From assembly GCF_028389875.1 (NCBI RefSeq), contig NC_084668.1, positions 17,503,993 to 17,567,992 of the forward strand: a stretch of DNA of 64,000 bases. Reading direction: 5' to 3'. Within the stretch, counting starts at the first letter, position 1. Every line of letters starts with the position of its first letter. The notes beneath the pieces are model-generated. The model was given only the letters and a program-made list of their open reading frames with translations, did no database searches and had not been told where the DNA came from. Shown piece after piece: positions 51,662-63,514 of the stretch. Source of the stretch: Rhea pennata. Lineage: Eukaryota > Chordata > Aves > Rheiformes > Rheidae. The position numbers and the translations under genes are program-made.

Positions 51662-53200
51662 GTGAGGGGCGGCGGGAGGAGCGGGTTCTGCGGTGGGGCC
51701 GGAGCTGGCGTGGGCAGGGGACGAGCCCCGGCCGTGGGCACCCTCTGCTGGCTGTAGCCCCTCTGCGGAGCAGGGACGCTGCTGGGATGGGGCACGAGGT
51801 TCCGCTATGGGGCAGGGACGCTGCTGGGTTGGGACGTGAGGCCCCGCTGTGGGGCAGAGACCGTGCTATGAAGAAGGGGTGCGTGGTGCTGTGGGGCTGA
51901 AGCCTTGTTGTGGGAATGGGGGTCACTTGTCCTGGGCGGGCGTGGGGGGGGGGCGTTGCTGCGAAGACGGCTCCGTTACGGGGGCGGCGGGATCGTGCTG
52001 CGGTGCCGGATCCCCGCAGAGATGCGGGGTCGGACACTGTGCTGGCTTGTGGAGAGCAAACTGCGACGCGGGGTAAGCCCCTGGCTCGGGATGGGGCCGG
52101 AGTTATTCTATAGCATACTTGTTCGGAGGTCCACGCAGCTGGCCTGACAGCATCGATATGGAGGTGCTGCTTCCTCTCCTGCTGCGTACCGGTTGCCAAC
52201 AGCAAAGAACGTGCTCTCCGCCTTGGCCTGTGGATGCATTTCGGCTTGTTCTGGCAATAAATCGTAAATAGTTGCGGTGCTCAGTGATTTCCAGCTGTGT
52301 AAGGAACAAGACAGTGTAATACTTGGGGCTTGGTGTCCTAGCTGGAAGCAGCAGCAGATGCTCCTGTGCTTGACCAGCTCCTGGCTGTTTCTTGCCTACA
52401 TTTTATCATCCCAGTGGCTTACAGAAAGGGAGGGGGTTCCTGCAGCCAGTCTCTGATAACGGGCTAAGCCGATATAGCCCTGTGTTCAGGATCAAAGTGA
52501 CTCTCCACAACTCTGAAAAACTTGCAATAAATGGTGGGGACCAGCTTGTGACCTCTGTCCAGAAGGAGTCAGGCTCACGGTCAGCGTAGTCTGGGGGAAC
52601 TGAATGCCACATGCAGCTGGACCTTGCTGTTAACAGCTACTGGGAGGCTACAGCCAGTCTGCAGCAGTATCTGATCAAGCTGTAGCAGTACCACAGCACA
52701 GCCTGCTGCTCTTCCAGTTAGTGCCAGTGCAGCTGTTGGGGTGTCTGTGCTGGGAGCCTGCTCAGACAGCTGAGCTAGTTGAAAATGGCGCTCTCTCCCC
52801 ACTTCCCTGGGAGAGATATTACCTCTGGCAGTCTCTGCTAGCTCGATGAGTCTACAACAGAGCTGTGCTGAAATGCAGAAACTCCTTGGCTGGGGCTTTC
52901 TAGAGTCTCCAGTGATTTTTATTGTGCTGAATGTTTCATTTTAAAGGTTTTCTCCATATCAAGATGTGGTTTGTTTTCTCTAAGGGAAAGTGTAAATATG
53001 GATTAATCTAAGTGCACTGAGGCACATTTCACTTTGAGAACAAAAAGACCGGGCAATTGTGGGCTGTGCAGTATGTCTCCCACTGCTGTATTGCATTGCT
53101 CCATCATCCAGTCCTTTCACCTTCTCTGTCTCTTTTCACACAGGTTAGTTTCTATATCACAGAGACGATGCTGTTGAAAGGAGCTGCTTAACCCCCCGCA

Positions 53201-56200
53201 ATGCCCTTTTCTGACTTTGTCTTAGCGCTGAAGGATAACCCGTACTTTGGGGCCGGGTTTGGCCTCGTGGGGGTGGGCACAGCCCTGGCGTTAGCCCGGA
53301 AGGGGGCTCAGTTTGGGCTGGTGGCTTTCAGGCGCCATTTCATGATCACCTTGGAGGTGCCCAGCAAGGATAAGAGCTACCACTGGCTGCTGAGCTGGAT
53401 CTCACACCACGCCAAGCACACACAGCACCTGAGTGTTGAGACATCATACCTGCAGCATGAAAGTGGACGCATCAGCACCAAGTTTGACTTTGTCCCCAGC
53501 CCTGGGAACCATTTCATCTGGTAAGGGAGGGCAGGGGAAGAAGGAAAAGCAGTCTGGGGACTGGCCAGTGTTTTGGCAAGAAAACGCCAATCTGTGTGGC
53601 CCGTGTAGGCAAAGGAGAGAATCCTGCCTCTTTCCTATGTTCAGATTAGGACAGAAGATGAGAAGCCCATATTTGCCAGAGTGAACTGATTTCTTTACCT
53701 GAGATGAATGTGCCCCTTGATACATGATATAAGCTGTGCCCTCTGTCCGGGCTCAGCTGAGCAGTAACAGATCCCTGTATGTAGCCAGTCCTCATGTGCC
53801 AAGTCAGCAGGGAACACACTGGTTCTGAGATCCCTTTGCTGAGCTTGTCCTCTGCTGTGCCTGATTTGGGGGCAAGGAGGACAGGACTGGCACATCGGGC
53901 TGGGAAATGAAAGGCAGCAGCTGAAACTTGCACTCAGTTGAGTGTGGAGGGTGAGCTGTGGCTTGCCCCTGGAGGTGGGTGCAGGCAGGTGTGCTCTGGC
54001 CCAGCTCCCCCCAACCTCATCTTCCTGCTCCAGGTATAGGAGGAAGTGGATTCGCATTGAGAGGAACCGGGAGAAGCAGATGATTGACCTGCACACTGGG
54101 ACCCCTTGGGAATCTGTCACCTTCACTGCGTTAGGCACCAACCGGGAGATCTTCTTCAACATCCTCCAGGAAGGTCTGTAGGGTAGCTCTGTGAGGCCCT
54201 GCTGGGAACAACCTGCTCCCTGGAGATACCTGGTTCTTCACAGGAGATCCCTTTCCCTGCCAACCATCCCCTCTGCCTTTTTCTGCAGCCCGGGAGCTGG
54301 CTCTGCAGCAGCAAGAAGGAAGGACGATCATGTACACGGCCATGGGAGCAGAGTGGCGGCAGTTTGGCTTCCCCCGCCGGCGCCGCCCCCTCAGCTCCGT
54401 GGTGCTGGAGGAAGGTGTGTCAGAGAAGCTGGTCCAGGATGTGAAGGAATTCATCGAGAACCCCAAGTGGTACAGCGAGAGAGGCAAGGCTCTGGCTCAG
54501 CGTCCTCCCTATTGTGCCCAGCATGGCTCCTCACCCTTCTGCAGCCACGACTGTGGGGAACTGTCTCACATGCATCTCGCTAACTGAGCTGAGGTGCGGA
54601 GATTAGGCCTGGATCTGCAAAGGGGCAAATTCCTCTCAGTTCTATGGGAGTCAGGCCTCGGGGCTCACATACAGTTAAGATCCAGAGGTGCTGCCCATGC
54701 CCTGCATTCTTTCCTGTCCTGCAGGCCTGTCCTGGTGAGACTTGAGAGTATATATTACCTTGTCTTTGCTGCAGCTGAGGCCTCTGTTACCACAGCCTTG
54801 CAGAAGTCCTTTGTATGTGTGAGCCTGGGCACAAAGCTGTGCTCTCACCTCTGCTGTGTTCAGGCTGTTACCAGCTCTGCAGGTCTTTGCCCCTGCTCCT
54901 ACCTTGGTCAAGGGTCCTTAATGTAGATAAGCACAGAGGAGAAAGGAAGGAGTGGGCACTAGCAAGGACTGAACCTAGTGTGTGCTGAGGCTGTTGCTCA
55001 CATCCGTATCTGCAGCTTCTCAGTCCTCTGCTGCTGTGCCTGCTATAGTCCTATTTCAGCACTTCCCACCGTCCTGCTTCTCAGCCCATCTCTAAGGACA
55101 GATGGGGCTCCACTGGCTCTTTGAGCATCCTGCCATGCATAGCAATTAAACAAACTCCTGGGAGGAGGCTTTTTCTGAGCAGATGCTCCAACCTCCAATC
55201 CCAGGAGCCACAATGAGCTGTGGAGTGCATTGCTCCTGTGATGCTGCTGTGGGCAGAGGCAGGATGCCAACGGCCTTCCCTGGGAACAGCTGCAGAGAGA
55301 TTTGTGTTCTTCTTGCCTTCCCCTGCTGCATCCTCTATGCATGCTCGGCATAGCCCTTGTGCTCTGCGGAAGAGAGCTCAGAGCATCCAGCTTGATTTGT
55401 CTATGCAGCCAAATTCCCCGTTTCCATCGGTGGATCTCACTTGTGAGCTCTTCTCGGTGCCCCTAAAGGTAGGCCTTGAGCCTAGAGCAGCTGTTGTTCT
55501 GGCTGTGAAGGTGCCTTAGTTGATATCAGTACCTCAGGTCTGTATGGGCAGATGCAGTGATGAAGACTGGGTAATTAGTTGGCGCAGATCCTTCTGAAGC
55601 AGCGATCCCCAAAACATGGTTCATGGAAACCACGTTACTGCTGGCTGCAGAACAACCCATGCTACAACCCAAGTTGTAGCTCAGGGTTGTCACCTGTGGC
55701 AGGTGGGGGACAGTTAGATGTGCTCTGTTTGTGGCCTTGTGCTGGTTCCTAAAAGGACACTGTCTTCCTAGGGATCCCATACCGAAGAGGCTACCTGTTG
55801 TACGGTCCACCTGGCTGCGGAAAAAGCAGCTTCATGTGAGTATTACTGGCTGGGCAGTGGCTTTCCTGCCAGCTGCCTGCTCTGGGAGGCAGCAGTTGAT
55901 GGGGGTGTATGGATGGATTTGGGTTCAAAATGCAGCCATGTGCTGCCCAGGAATGTGAATTAGAGAGCTGCGTCTCCCGCACCGTGTCTGGCATAAGTGT
56001 TTGCATTGCTGGCACTCGGGGTGGCAGCATTTCTCCACACCCTTGCTTTGCACAGCCCTGCATAACAACAATGTGCCAAGCAGGCTGATCAGGCTGTGTG
56101 GTTTACACCCAGTATCTGATCCCCACCGGGGGAAAGAGGTATATGCCCTCTGCCCTGTGCTGGGCAGGGAGGTTTTGTTCTCCAGCTTCCCCTACCTCTG

Positions 56201-58213
56201 TCTGCTCAGGGCTCTCTTGCCCTGATTCACCCCTGTGGTTTGTGTCCTTCCCAGCACAGCCCTGGCTGGGGAGCTGCAGTATAGTATCTGCCTGCTGAGC
56301 CTCAGCGATCGCAGCCTCTCCGATGACCGGCTCAATCACCTCCTGAGTGTGGCACCGCAGCAGAGCATCATCCTTCTGGAGGATGTGGATGCTGCCTTTG
56401 TCAGTCGGGACCTTGCTGCCGAGAGTGAGCAAATCCCTGTTCCTGGGCTGGGCAAGGGGAGGGAGATTGGCCAGCTGTGTGAGGAAGTGGATTGGGCTCT
56501 GGGATCCTTGCAGCCATACCAGTTTCTTGGGGTCCAGTTCAGCAGAGATTGGGAGTGGGCAGCTGTGTTGGTCTTCATGGCCCAAACTGGACCTCATTCA
56601 GTTTGGGTTGGGCTATATAATAGGAGCTTTGCGGTCCCTTGTCTTAATAGTACCTCAAGCAAAGGCATTTGTCCTGCTGAGTTCTTCTCAGTGTGACAGA
56701 GGGGACAGCATTCCCCCCCATTCACCTTTTGGATTCTCTGGGCTGCCTGTGGACAAGGAAAGTGTATGGGCTCTCAGCCAGCGAGAGGCAGAGGGCCTGC
56801 TGAAGGGAAGGAGAGAGTGGAGTACTTGACTTAAGACGGGAGCAGCCAGGCAGCCATTTTGCCAAGCTGTGGTGAGCCTTTGGCTGTGAGGAGGTGGCCT
56901 ATGAGACCGCCCTGGGTGAGTGGCTCGCAGATAAGATCTGAGACATCTCTGTCCGCAGACCCCACTGTGTACCAAGGCATGGGGCGCCTGACGTTCAGCG
57001 GCCTCCTCAACGCCCTGGATGGCGTGGCCTCCACAGAGGCCAGGATTGTCTTCATGACCACCAACTACGTGGACAGGTCAGAGCTGGCCTATTGGGGGGA
57101 GTGGGAAAGGTGGTATGGGGGAAGGCTTGCTCTCTTGGAGCCCTTTTCAGGGCTTTATGGAAGGTTATTTGTGCCTTCCAGTCTGAGGTTTGGGGGTTCA
57201 TTGGCCAAATAAGGTTTTCCCAATCTGCAGGATGCAGATCCAGTGATTCCTAACAGCCCCCTTTGCTGGTCCCTCTGATACTTGCTTGCTGTTAAGACCA
57301 TACAGTGCTGGTTGCTCCCTTCAGGAGCGGTGCCACCTTCTGCATGCAGAGGTCTTTGGGATTTGGAGTTATATGCCATGAACAAAAAGCTGGTGCCACA
57401 CACTGCCCAGTCAACAGGATGCAGCCTTGGCTCCTGACACCCTTGCTGTGCTCAGGAACCCAGTTCGTGGATCTGCCAAAGGCTACATGGCAGTGGGCTT
57501 GGCTCAGTCCAGACCAAATTGGCCTAAGTTGCCTGGTTTGTTCAGAAGCTGCCCACAGGACACCAAGGGGCAGAGCTGGGTCTCAGGACAAACTTGTCCT
57601 CCTCAGCAGTTAGCCCTTCCCAAACTCTGTCCCTTCTTCTGGGTCAACCCAGACCCCCAGGAACAAAGCTGTTCCCCACCGTTACCATCCCAGAGCACAC
57701 AGGACCAGGTAGATAGGATCCTATGCTGGCATGTCCTAGTGTGGAGGGGGCTTCCTGCTAGACTCGTCCTGCAGAGATAGTTTGATTAAATTTTCAAGGC
57801 ACCCTTTGGCTTTTGAGCAGTTCTCCAGGATAAGAAAACTGAAGTTCTCTTCAGTGGGGCAAAACACAGCCTGGCCAGAGAAGGCAGGCAGAGGTGCTCC
57901 TCTGGACTGGCTGGTTGAGGAGGGCTGGGACATCTCTCACTTCTCTGTGCTTCTCAACAGGCTGGACCCAGCCCTGGTGCGGCCTGGGCGTGTGGATCTC
58001 AAGCAGTACGTGGGCCATTGCTCCCGCTGGCAGCTTGCCTGTATGTTCCAGCGCTTCTACCCTGAGCAGCCCCCAGCTGCAGCTGACCGTTTTGCAGAGC
58101 AGGCGCTGGCAGTCTCTGATCAGATCAGCGCTGCCCAGGTGCAGGGCCACTTCATGCTCTACAAGACAGACCCCAAAGGAGCCATTGAAAATATACGTTC
58201 CATCCTGCTGTGA
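53201..58213 (+). CDS. BCS1L: Mitochondrial chaperone BCS1 (complex III assembly AAA ATPase), complete
   Basis: Inner-membrane AAA protein that translocates and inserts the Rieske Fe-S protein into respiratory complex III. Coding exons: 53201-53520, 54034-54173, 54289-54483, 55772-55835, 56255-56424, 56959-57076, 57961-58213. They total 1260 nt (419 aa, the human length). The single membrane segment lies at residues ~16-32 ([16 protein letters not shown]). The BCS1-specific import/middle region follows, then Walker [10 protein letters not shown] (230-238) and Walker [12 protein letters not shown] (278-288). Arginines of RPGRVD lie in the last exon. The start is fixed by homology ([20 protein letters not shown]). 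Intron 3 uses a GC donor. A 7-codon upstream ORF sits just before the start. The poly(A) signal ATTAAA is at 58360-58365. Confidence 0.97.
54484..55771 (+). other. BCS1L: GC-AG intron in BCS1L
   Basis: Exon 3 must end at 54483 to join in frame to GGATCCCATACC (RGIPYRRGY). The intron therefore begins GCAAGG rather than GT, and it ends CTAG. No GT nearby restores the conserved protein. The AGAG/GCAAGG context is the strong U1 match typical of GC-AG introns. Confidence 0.88.
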
Positions 58214-58385
58214 CAAGGGATAAGCCTTGCCTGCCGCTCTGTGAGGCCTGGGAACTGCTGGGGCAAGGACTTGACTGTCCTGAGGGTGCTGTGGAGCTGC
58301 CCAGGCACACAGGCCAGTTTTTTTTTTTCATCTCTACCTCACCAAGGCCTTGGCTTTTTATTAAAGCATACAGGGAGTTGGAGCT
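58214..58385 (+). other. BCS1L: BCS1L 3' UTR with overlapping two-strand poly(A) hexamers
   Basis: The sequence TTTTTATTAAAGC gives ATTAAA on the plus strand (58360-58365) and AATAAA on the minus strand in the same place. The plus-strand signal fits the end of BCS1L. Confidence 0.7.
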
Positions 58386-61300
58386 GCCAGTCCTGCAGCA
58401 GGGTGAGAGGATCAGCTCTTGCTGCTCCCTGACTTAAGTGTTTGGGTGTTGATATGATGGCTCCACTAGCCAGAGCACCTTGTCCTGGAATTGTCATAAT
58501 CTGCCAAGTCTTCTGGGTATAAATCCATAACAAGTCAACCCCTTTGACTTGCATTTTCCTGAGGCAAGGCATTGCAGTGCTGCCATGCTGAAGAGAGCTG
58601 CAGATCTGTAAAGAGAGGTCTTCAGCAGAATAGTCTTCACGGTCTTGTGAATGTTCTCTGTGAAGTGTACAACATCGCTGTTTGCTCTTGGATCTTGTTT
58701 GCTTTTGTGTGCATGCCACCAAGTGGCAATTTTGTCCCCTTGCTTGTTCGTTGCCTCATGGTCCAAATCCTGGCCCAAAGCCCTTTCCAGCTTCAACAGG
58801 TGGGAACAGCACTGCTCCAGGCACTTCTTGGGGCTTGTCCTCAGAGGCTGCGTTTCTGAGGGTGCAGCTCCTAGTGTAACGATGGACTGGTGCTGGAAGG
58901 AGAGATCAAACCAAAGGATTGATCAGGTCTGGGAGCTTGGGTCCTCCTGGGACCATATTCTTGTCTGGGGGTTGCCTGCCAGCAGGGCTGTTAGGGTGGT
59001 ACCGCACCCAGGAACCTGGGCAGACCCTGTGCCCTTTCAGAGGGGATTTACTTGACGTGTGCTGCTGGTTTGGGTTTCCTCTCTCCCTCCAGCACAGGGC
59101 TGCTGCCGGTCTGGCCCGGGCACTGTGCTGGAGCGTGCTTTGTGCTTAAAGCTGAGCAAACTGTGAGCCTTGAAGTCTGCTGTGCGTGAGGGCAAAGGAG
59201 AATCTGCCACAGTCAGTAGTGCAAAGCCAGAGCTGTTTCAGGAAAAGCAAAACAACTCCCAAGAGACAGCTTGCTCTCAGGCTGCTGGCTGTGGCACCCC
59301 GGGGTGCGGTTGTATGGGCATCCTTCCTGGGTGAGCGTGGTTTGTTAGTAGCCCCCTAAGAGGAGGTGGAGGGGAGGACATGGGGCTCTGAAACGCAATG
59401 CGGGAGGGGAGGCCTCATCCAGGCAGCTCACTTTTCATGGCCTGGTTTCAGTGCTCGGGGTGGTAGCGTTGCCGTCACATCCCAGCCAAGCTGGGAGCCA
59501 GAGGAGGTTTGTAGGGCAGAGGCAGCACTTGCACAGGAGCTGCCGGCGCGGGAAGGGAGCGTGGGCTGGGGGGAGCCCCCATCCTGGCTGCCCGCCGGGA
59601 GGCCGCGGCTCGCTGCCTTTTGCTCCCCAGCCACGCTGAGGGGACACAGCCCCTGGAGCGAGGGGCCTGTTTGCTCCCAGCCTGGCAGTGACTGATGGAT
59701 TCCGTGACAAAACAAACTGCAGTAGCGTAGAAGTGCCCAGGCTGCAGCTCCAAAATAGAGATGTTTCCACAAGCAACAGCACGTGTGTGCGAGTTGTTTC
59801 ACTGAAGACAGCGTCCCACAGCTGCGCTGGGAACAGCCTCAACCCAGGAGCCTTCCACACAGCACTAGACGGGGCTGTCAAAATGCTGGGGGAGCGTTTT
59901 GGGGGGTGGGCAGGGTTTTAGGAGGCGTCTTTCATATGCCGGCTGTGCCCGTCTCCTGCTGGGTGCCCAGGCCCAGCAGACAGCTGTGCTGGGGAGCCTC
60001 CAGCAACGGAGTCCGTGAGCAGGGCCGAAAGGGTTGATCCTGCTGCCGTAAGGGAGTTTCCAGTGACTCAGGCTGGCTTCTACAGGTGGTAGGAGGGACG
60101 GCCTACCTAGGAGCCACAGACCAGGAGCAGTCAGCACCTTCACCAGCCCATAAAGCAAGCTCGAGAACGAACGTGGAGGAGGGGCTCTCCTTGGGACACA
60201 CAGACAAGCAGAGGCAGGGTGGGTGAAGGGCTAGAGAGAACAGAGCCTGGATCTAGCCTCTGGCACACATCGTTCAGGCCCTGCAGCCACAGAGCAGAGT
60301 TGTACCCAGCCTGGCTGCGAGATGGCAAGAGCAGGCTCACACCAAGCATTACAGTTCAGACTTGCTCTCCAGAGCATGACTGCTGTTGGCATCTTTCCCC
60401 CAAACACTGCCTGCGTTTGCTCACATTGCCTCCCACCTCTTTCCGCAATGCTGAGGAGCAAAACTGGCCAGTTAACTCCTAGCAAACAGCAAGGGCATGA
60501 GCCAACAGTTTGGTGGGGCGGTGATGTGGTGAAGGAGACAGGCACGCAGATCCCCCAGCCCGTCACCATACAAGAGCCCAGGCAGCAATGTCAGTCACTC
60601 TGCTTGCTTTTAATAGTGTTAATACTACAGACACGGCCAGTGCCTTTCCACCCAGCGCCCCTGTCGGCTTTTGCCAGTTAAGCCTCACAACAGCCCTGTG
60701 AGGCAGGTCAGCATTGGCACCCCCCAGCCCAGGAACAGGGATGCAGGCAGGCGCCAAACGAAGACCCTCAGGTTCCCATTCCCCCCCCATCCCAAATCCC
60801 CACCCTAGACAGGCATGGGCAAAGGAGCCAGGCAAAGGCTCCCTTCCAGAGCTCTCTGCTACTCTCGGGTGCAGGAGGGGATGCATCAGGCTGGGATGAG
60901 GGCAGGCAGATCACAGCCTCGATATCTCCCACATTGCCCCAAAATCTTCTTTGAGCCAGGGCCAAGTTCCTCTCTGCCTGCCAGCCTGCACTGCCCTTGG
61001 CCATCTTGGCAGCTGTTAGCTGCTGCTGCTGCCAAGCTTTTTCTGGGGCTTGTTTTGTTTAACCCAAATTCTCTTCCACACAGTTGAAAGACTTCCTCTG
61101 CTCCAGGTTGACAACAATGGGTCAGAAAGCTGAGGGCCCTTTCTGAATCCCTGCAAACAGAAATACCCTCCTGCCCTCCAACAGGTTTGGCATTTGATTG
61201 TTTGAAATTACCCAAGTCCCCGCTCACTGGGATTTCCATGGCTGCCTTCCCATATTTGCAGACACATGGCACAACAGCTTTCCAGCCGAGGAGACACTGA

Positions 61301-63514
61301 ATCTAGCTCTCTGGAGGAAGCAAAGCAGCTTTAGCTACAGCTGCTGCAAAGGGCAGAGATCTTTGTGTTTCCTTCAGGACATGATCAAACCTATTTTTTG
61401 GAGCACACGAATTTCACATGTAAAGGCAGAAGGCAGCAAAACAGCACCAATGTCAGTTGAAGCTTTCACCTTCCCTTTTCACCCAAATGGCCATTCACCC
61501 ACAAACAGGCTGGAACAAGAACAGAGCAGCTCTAAAGAAAAAAAAATGAGGACATGTTTCAGGGGGTCAGTGATTAGGTTTTGAGCCCTGGTCCCCAGCA
61601 GGACATACTGTTTAACTCTCAGACCTGCAAGCCCAAGATGGGCAGTACAGGCTCAGACTGAGGAAAGGGGTTAAAAAAAAGCTCATTAGTATTAACATGC
61701 TAGAAAGCAGGACGAAAACAGGCCTATGTTTGAAATTTAAACAAGGAAGATTCCTCCCCCTTAAAAAGAAACCAACCAACCATTAGGTAGCAAGTTAAAG
61801 CAGCAGCAGCAGGAAAAGGCCAGAAGGGAAGAGAGCAGGGCAGGCAGGTGGACCATTCAAGAAAAGGCTTCTGTGCACTGCTTACGTGAGAAAGGATTTG
61901 AAAGGCAAAGTGAGGCAAATGAGAAGCAAATGCTCTCCCAGCCTGGAGAAAAGTGTTGATTTCCTAGCGATTGCACTGGAAGCCGTGGTAAATCAAAGCA
62001 TGGTGATTTCTTCACTGCTCAAAGAATGCTCAGCAAGAGGAAGACGAACATAACAGCCCCCATTAGAGCCAAAAAGGTGTGCGCAGGGGCACAAGGCACA
62101 AACAAGTGTGAAGGGATCAGTATGATTTGGGTTGACTAGACAGTTTACACTGAGCCAGGCAAAACTGGGAGCAGGAGAGCTCCTGTGGCACCCAGGAGTG
62201 CTCAGGGGAAGATCTTTGCTCTGGATCTGAGTGTAGGGAGACATCAGCACATGGGAAATGGTGGTCACACTTTAACTAGAGACCAACACTGGAGACCAGT
62301 TAAAAAATAAATAAATAAATAAAAAGAGGGGCAGTAGACAATACAAAGGAAACAGGTTTGAAAGAAAACCCAATGCATTAATTTTGTAGCAATGTCCCAC
62401 TCTGGAGACTTGAGATCTCCCATCACGTCTTCAGAATGGGACATGGTTTAAATCTGTGAAACACCAGTAGAAGGAACTGCACCAGGAACATGTTAGTATG
62501 AAAAGCAAATCCCCATTTCTTTAAAGCAAGAGCAGCATGAAGAGAAGATGAAAGGAGGTAAGAAAATTCAAAGTACTGGAACCTGTCTTCACTCTGGGCC
62601 TCTGTGAGTTCCAAAAGACAGCCTAGGCTTAGAAAAGGATCCTAACAGAAATACACAGGACACAGAGCAGAACGCTTTTCCCAAGTCTCTCCAGTGCAGC
62701 CACTGCCTGTGAACAGGTAGCTGAAGGACCCTGCAGAAGCTCCAGCTAAATTCAGACTTTTGGGGGGAGCAGCAGCCAACCCAAAGCCTTACTCACTGCA
62801 CAGCCCTGCCAATGTGCCGGCTTAGAACTAACTTAACTACTTTGGCTGCTATAGGGAAGTGTCCTGTTGTACAAAGGACTTTCCTGGGCTGTCTGGCCAA
62901 GCCTATCACCTGAGCAGAGGTCAGGGCTGGGGGAGAAGCAACATCATCTCCAAGGAACTGCAGGTTGAGAACATACTCTGAAAATCATTTGGGGATGCAG
63001 TAAGCTGAGGTCCAGGCTGCTGCCCTAGTACAACCTTTTTGTCTGGGGCCACCATGCTCTACATGGACACTTGGTTCCAGGGAAGGTGCCACGGTAGGCT
63101 TTGGCTCTGCTGTGGCACTCTGATGGGCCTGATCGCTTTGCTCTGCAGGCACTGATTTTTTTGGCAGTTCATGCATGGTGGCAGCTGGTCTCTGATCAAG
63201 CCTTCCCCTGCCCTCTGCATCCTCCAAGACTAAGGTTGCCATGACTGTCGGGAGTCAGTTTCTCCACCACTGGTGATATCTCACACCAGATATCCACAAC
63301 AGTATGCTTCACTCTGCACTTATGCCTCAGAGACACTACCTTGCCCAAGCTGTGCCCCATGCCTACTGCCTCCAAGCTACACAGTAGAGATCCAGGGTGG
63401 GCCTCCTCCTTTCCAAGGGGTATGGCATCTGCTTGCTACTGCTCCACCACAGCCTTCACCGTTCTCCCCCAAAACAGCCCTTCCCTCCCCTAGCCCAGCC
63501 CCTCACCAATCCTG
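58386..63514. other. 5.1-kb region without a recognised coding gene; possible RNF25 3' UTR
   Basis: No exon chain or known protein was recognised on either strand. A simple AAAT repeat occurs at 62302-62325. A minus-strand ATTAAA (plus tttaat, ~60609) and the minus AATAAA at ~58356 are possible ends for a long RNF25 transcript. An 85-codon minus frame (62985-63242) has no recognised relative. Confidence 0.5.
62302..62325 (+). repeat. AAAT simple repeat
   Basis: About five consecutive aaat units follow gttaaaa. No target-site duplication or SINE body was recognised around it. Confidence 0.75.

Larger units (their letters stand above)
51180..51720. promoter_or_regulatory. CpG island, ZNF142/BCS1L bidirectional promoter with ETS sites
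   Basis: A GC-rich island between divergent genes. Three ETS/GABP-type cores lie within 40 bases: CCGGAAGC 51580-51587, GCGGAAGTG 51598-51606 and CCGGAACC 51611-51618. GABP (NRF-2) sites are typical of nuclear genes for mitochondrial proteins, which fits BCS1L. There is no TATA box. Confidence 0.8.

Noticed and set aside
50680-51900. 406-codon plus frame upstream of BCS1L
   Set aside because: Proline-rich translation of C-rich DNA running straight through the promoter island, with no homology recognised.
62985-63242. 85-codon minus frame downstream of the RNF25 stop, with plausible disordered composition
   Set aside because: No recognised relative, and the RNF25 C-terminus is already complete at 63515. 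It could be revisited if minus-strand splicing into it is seen.
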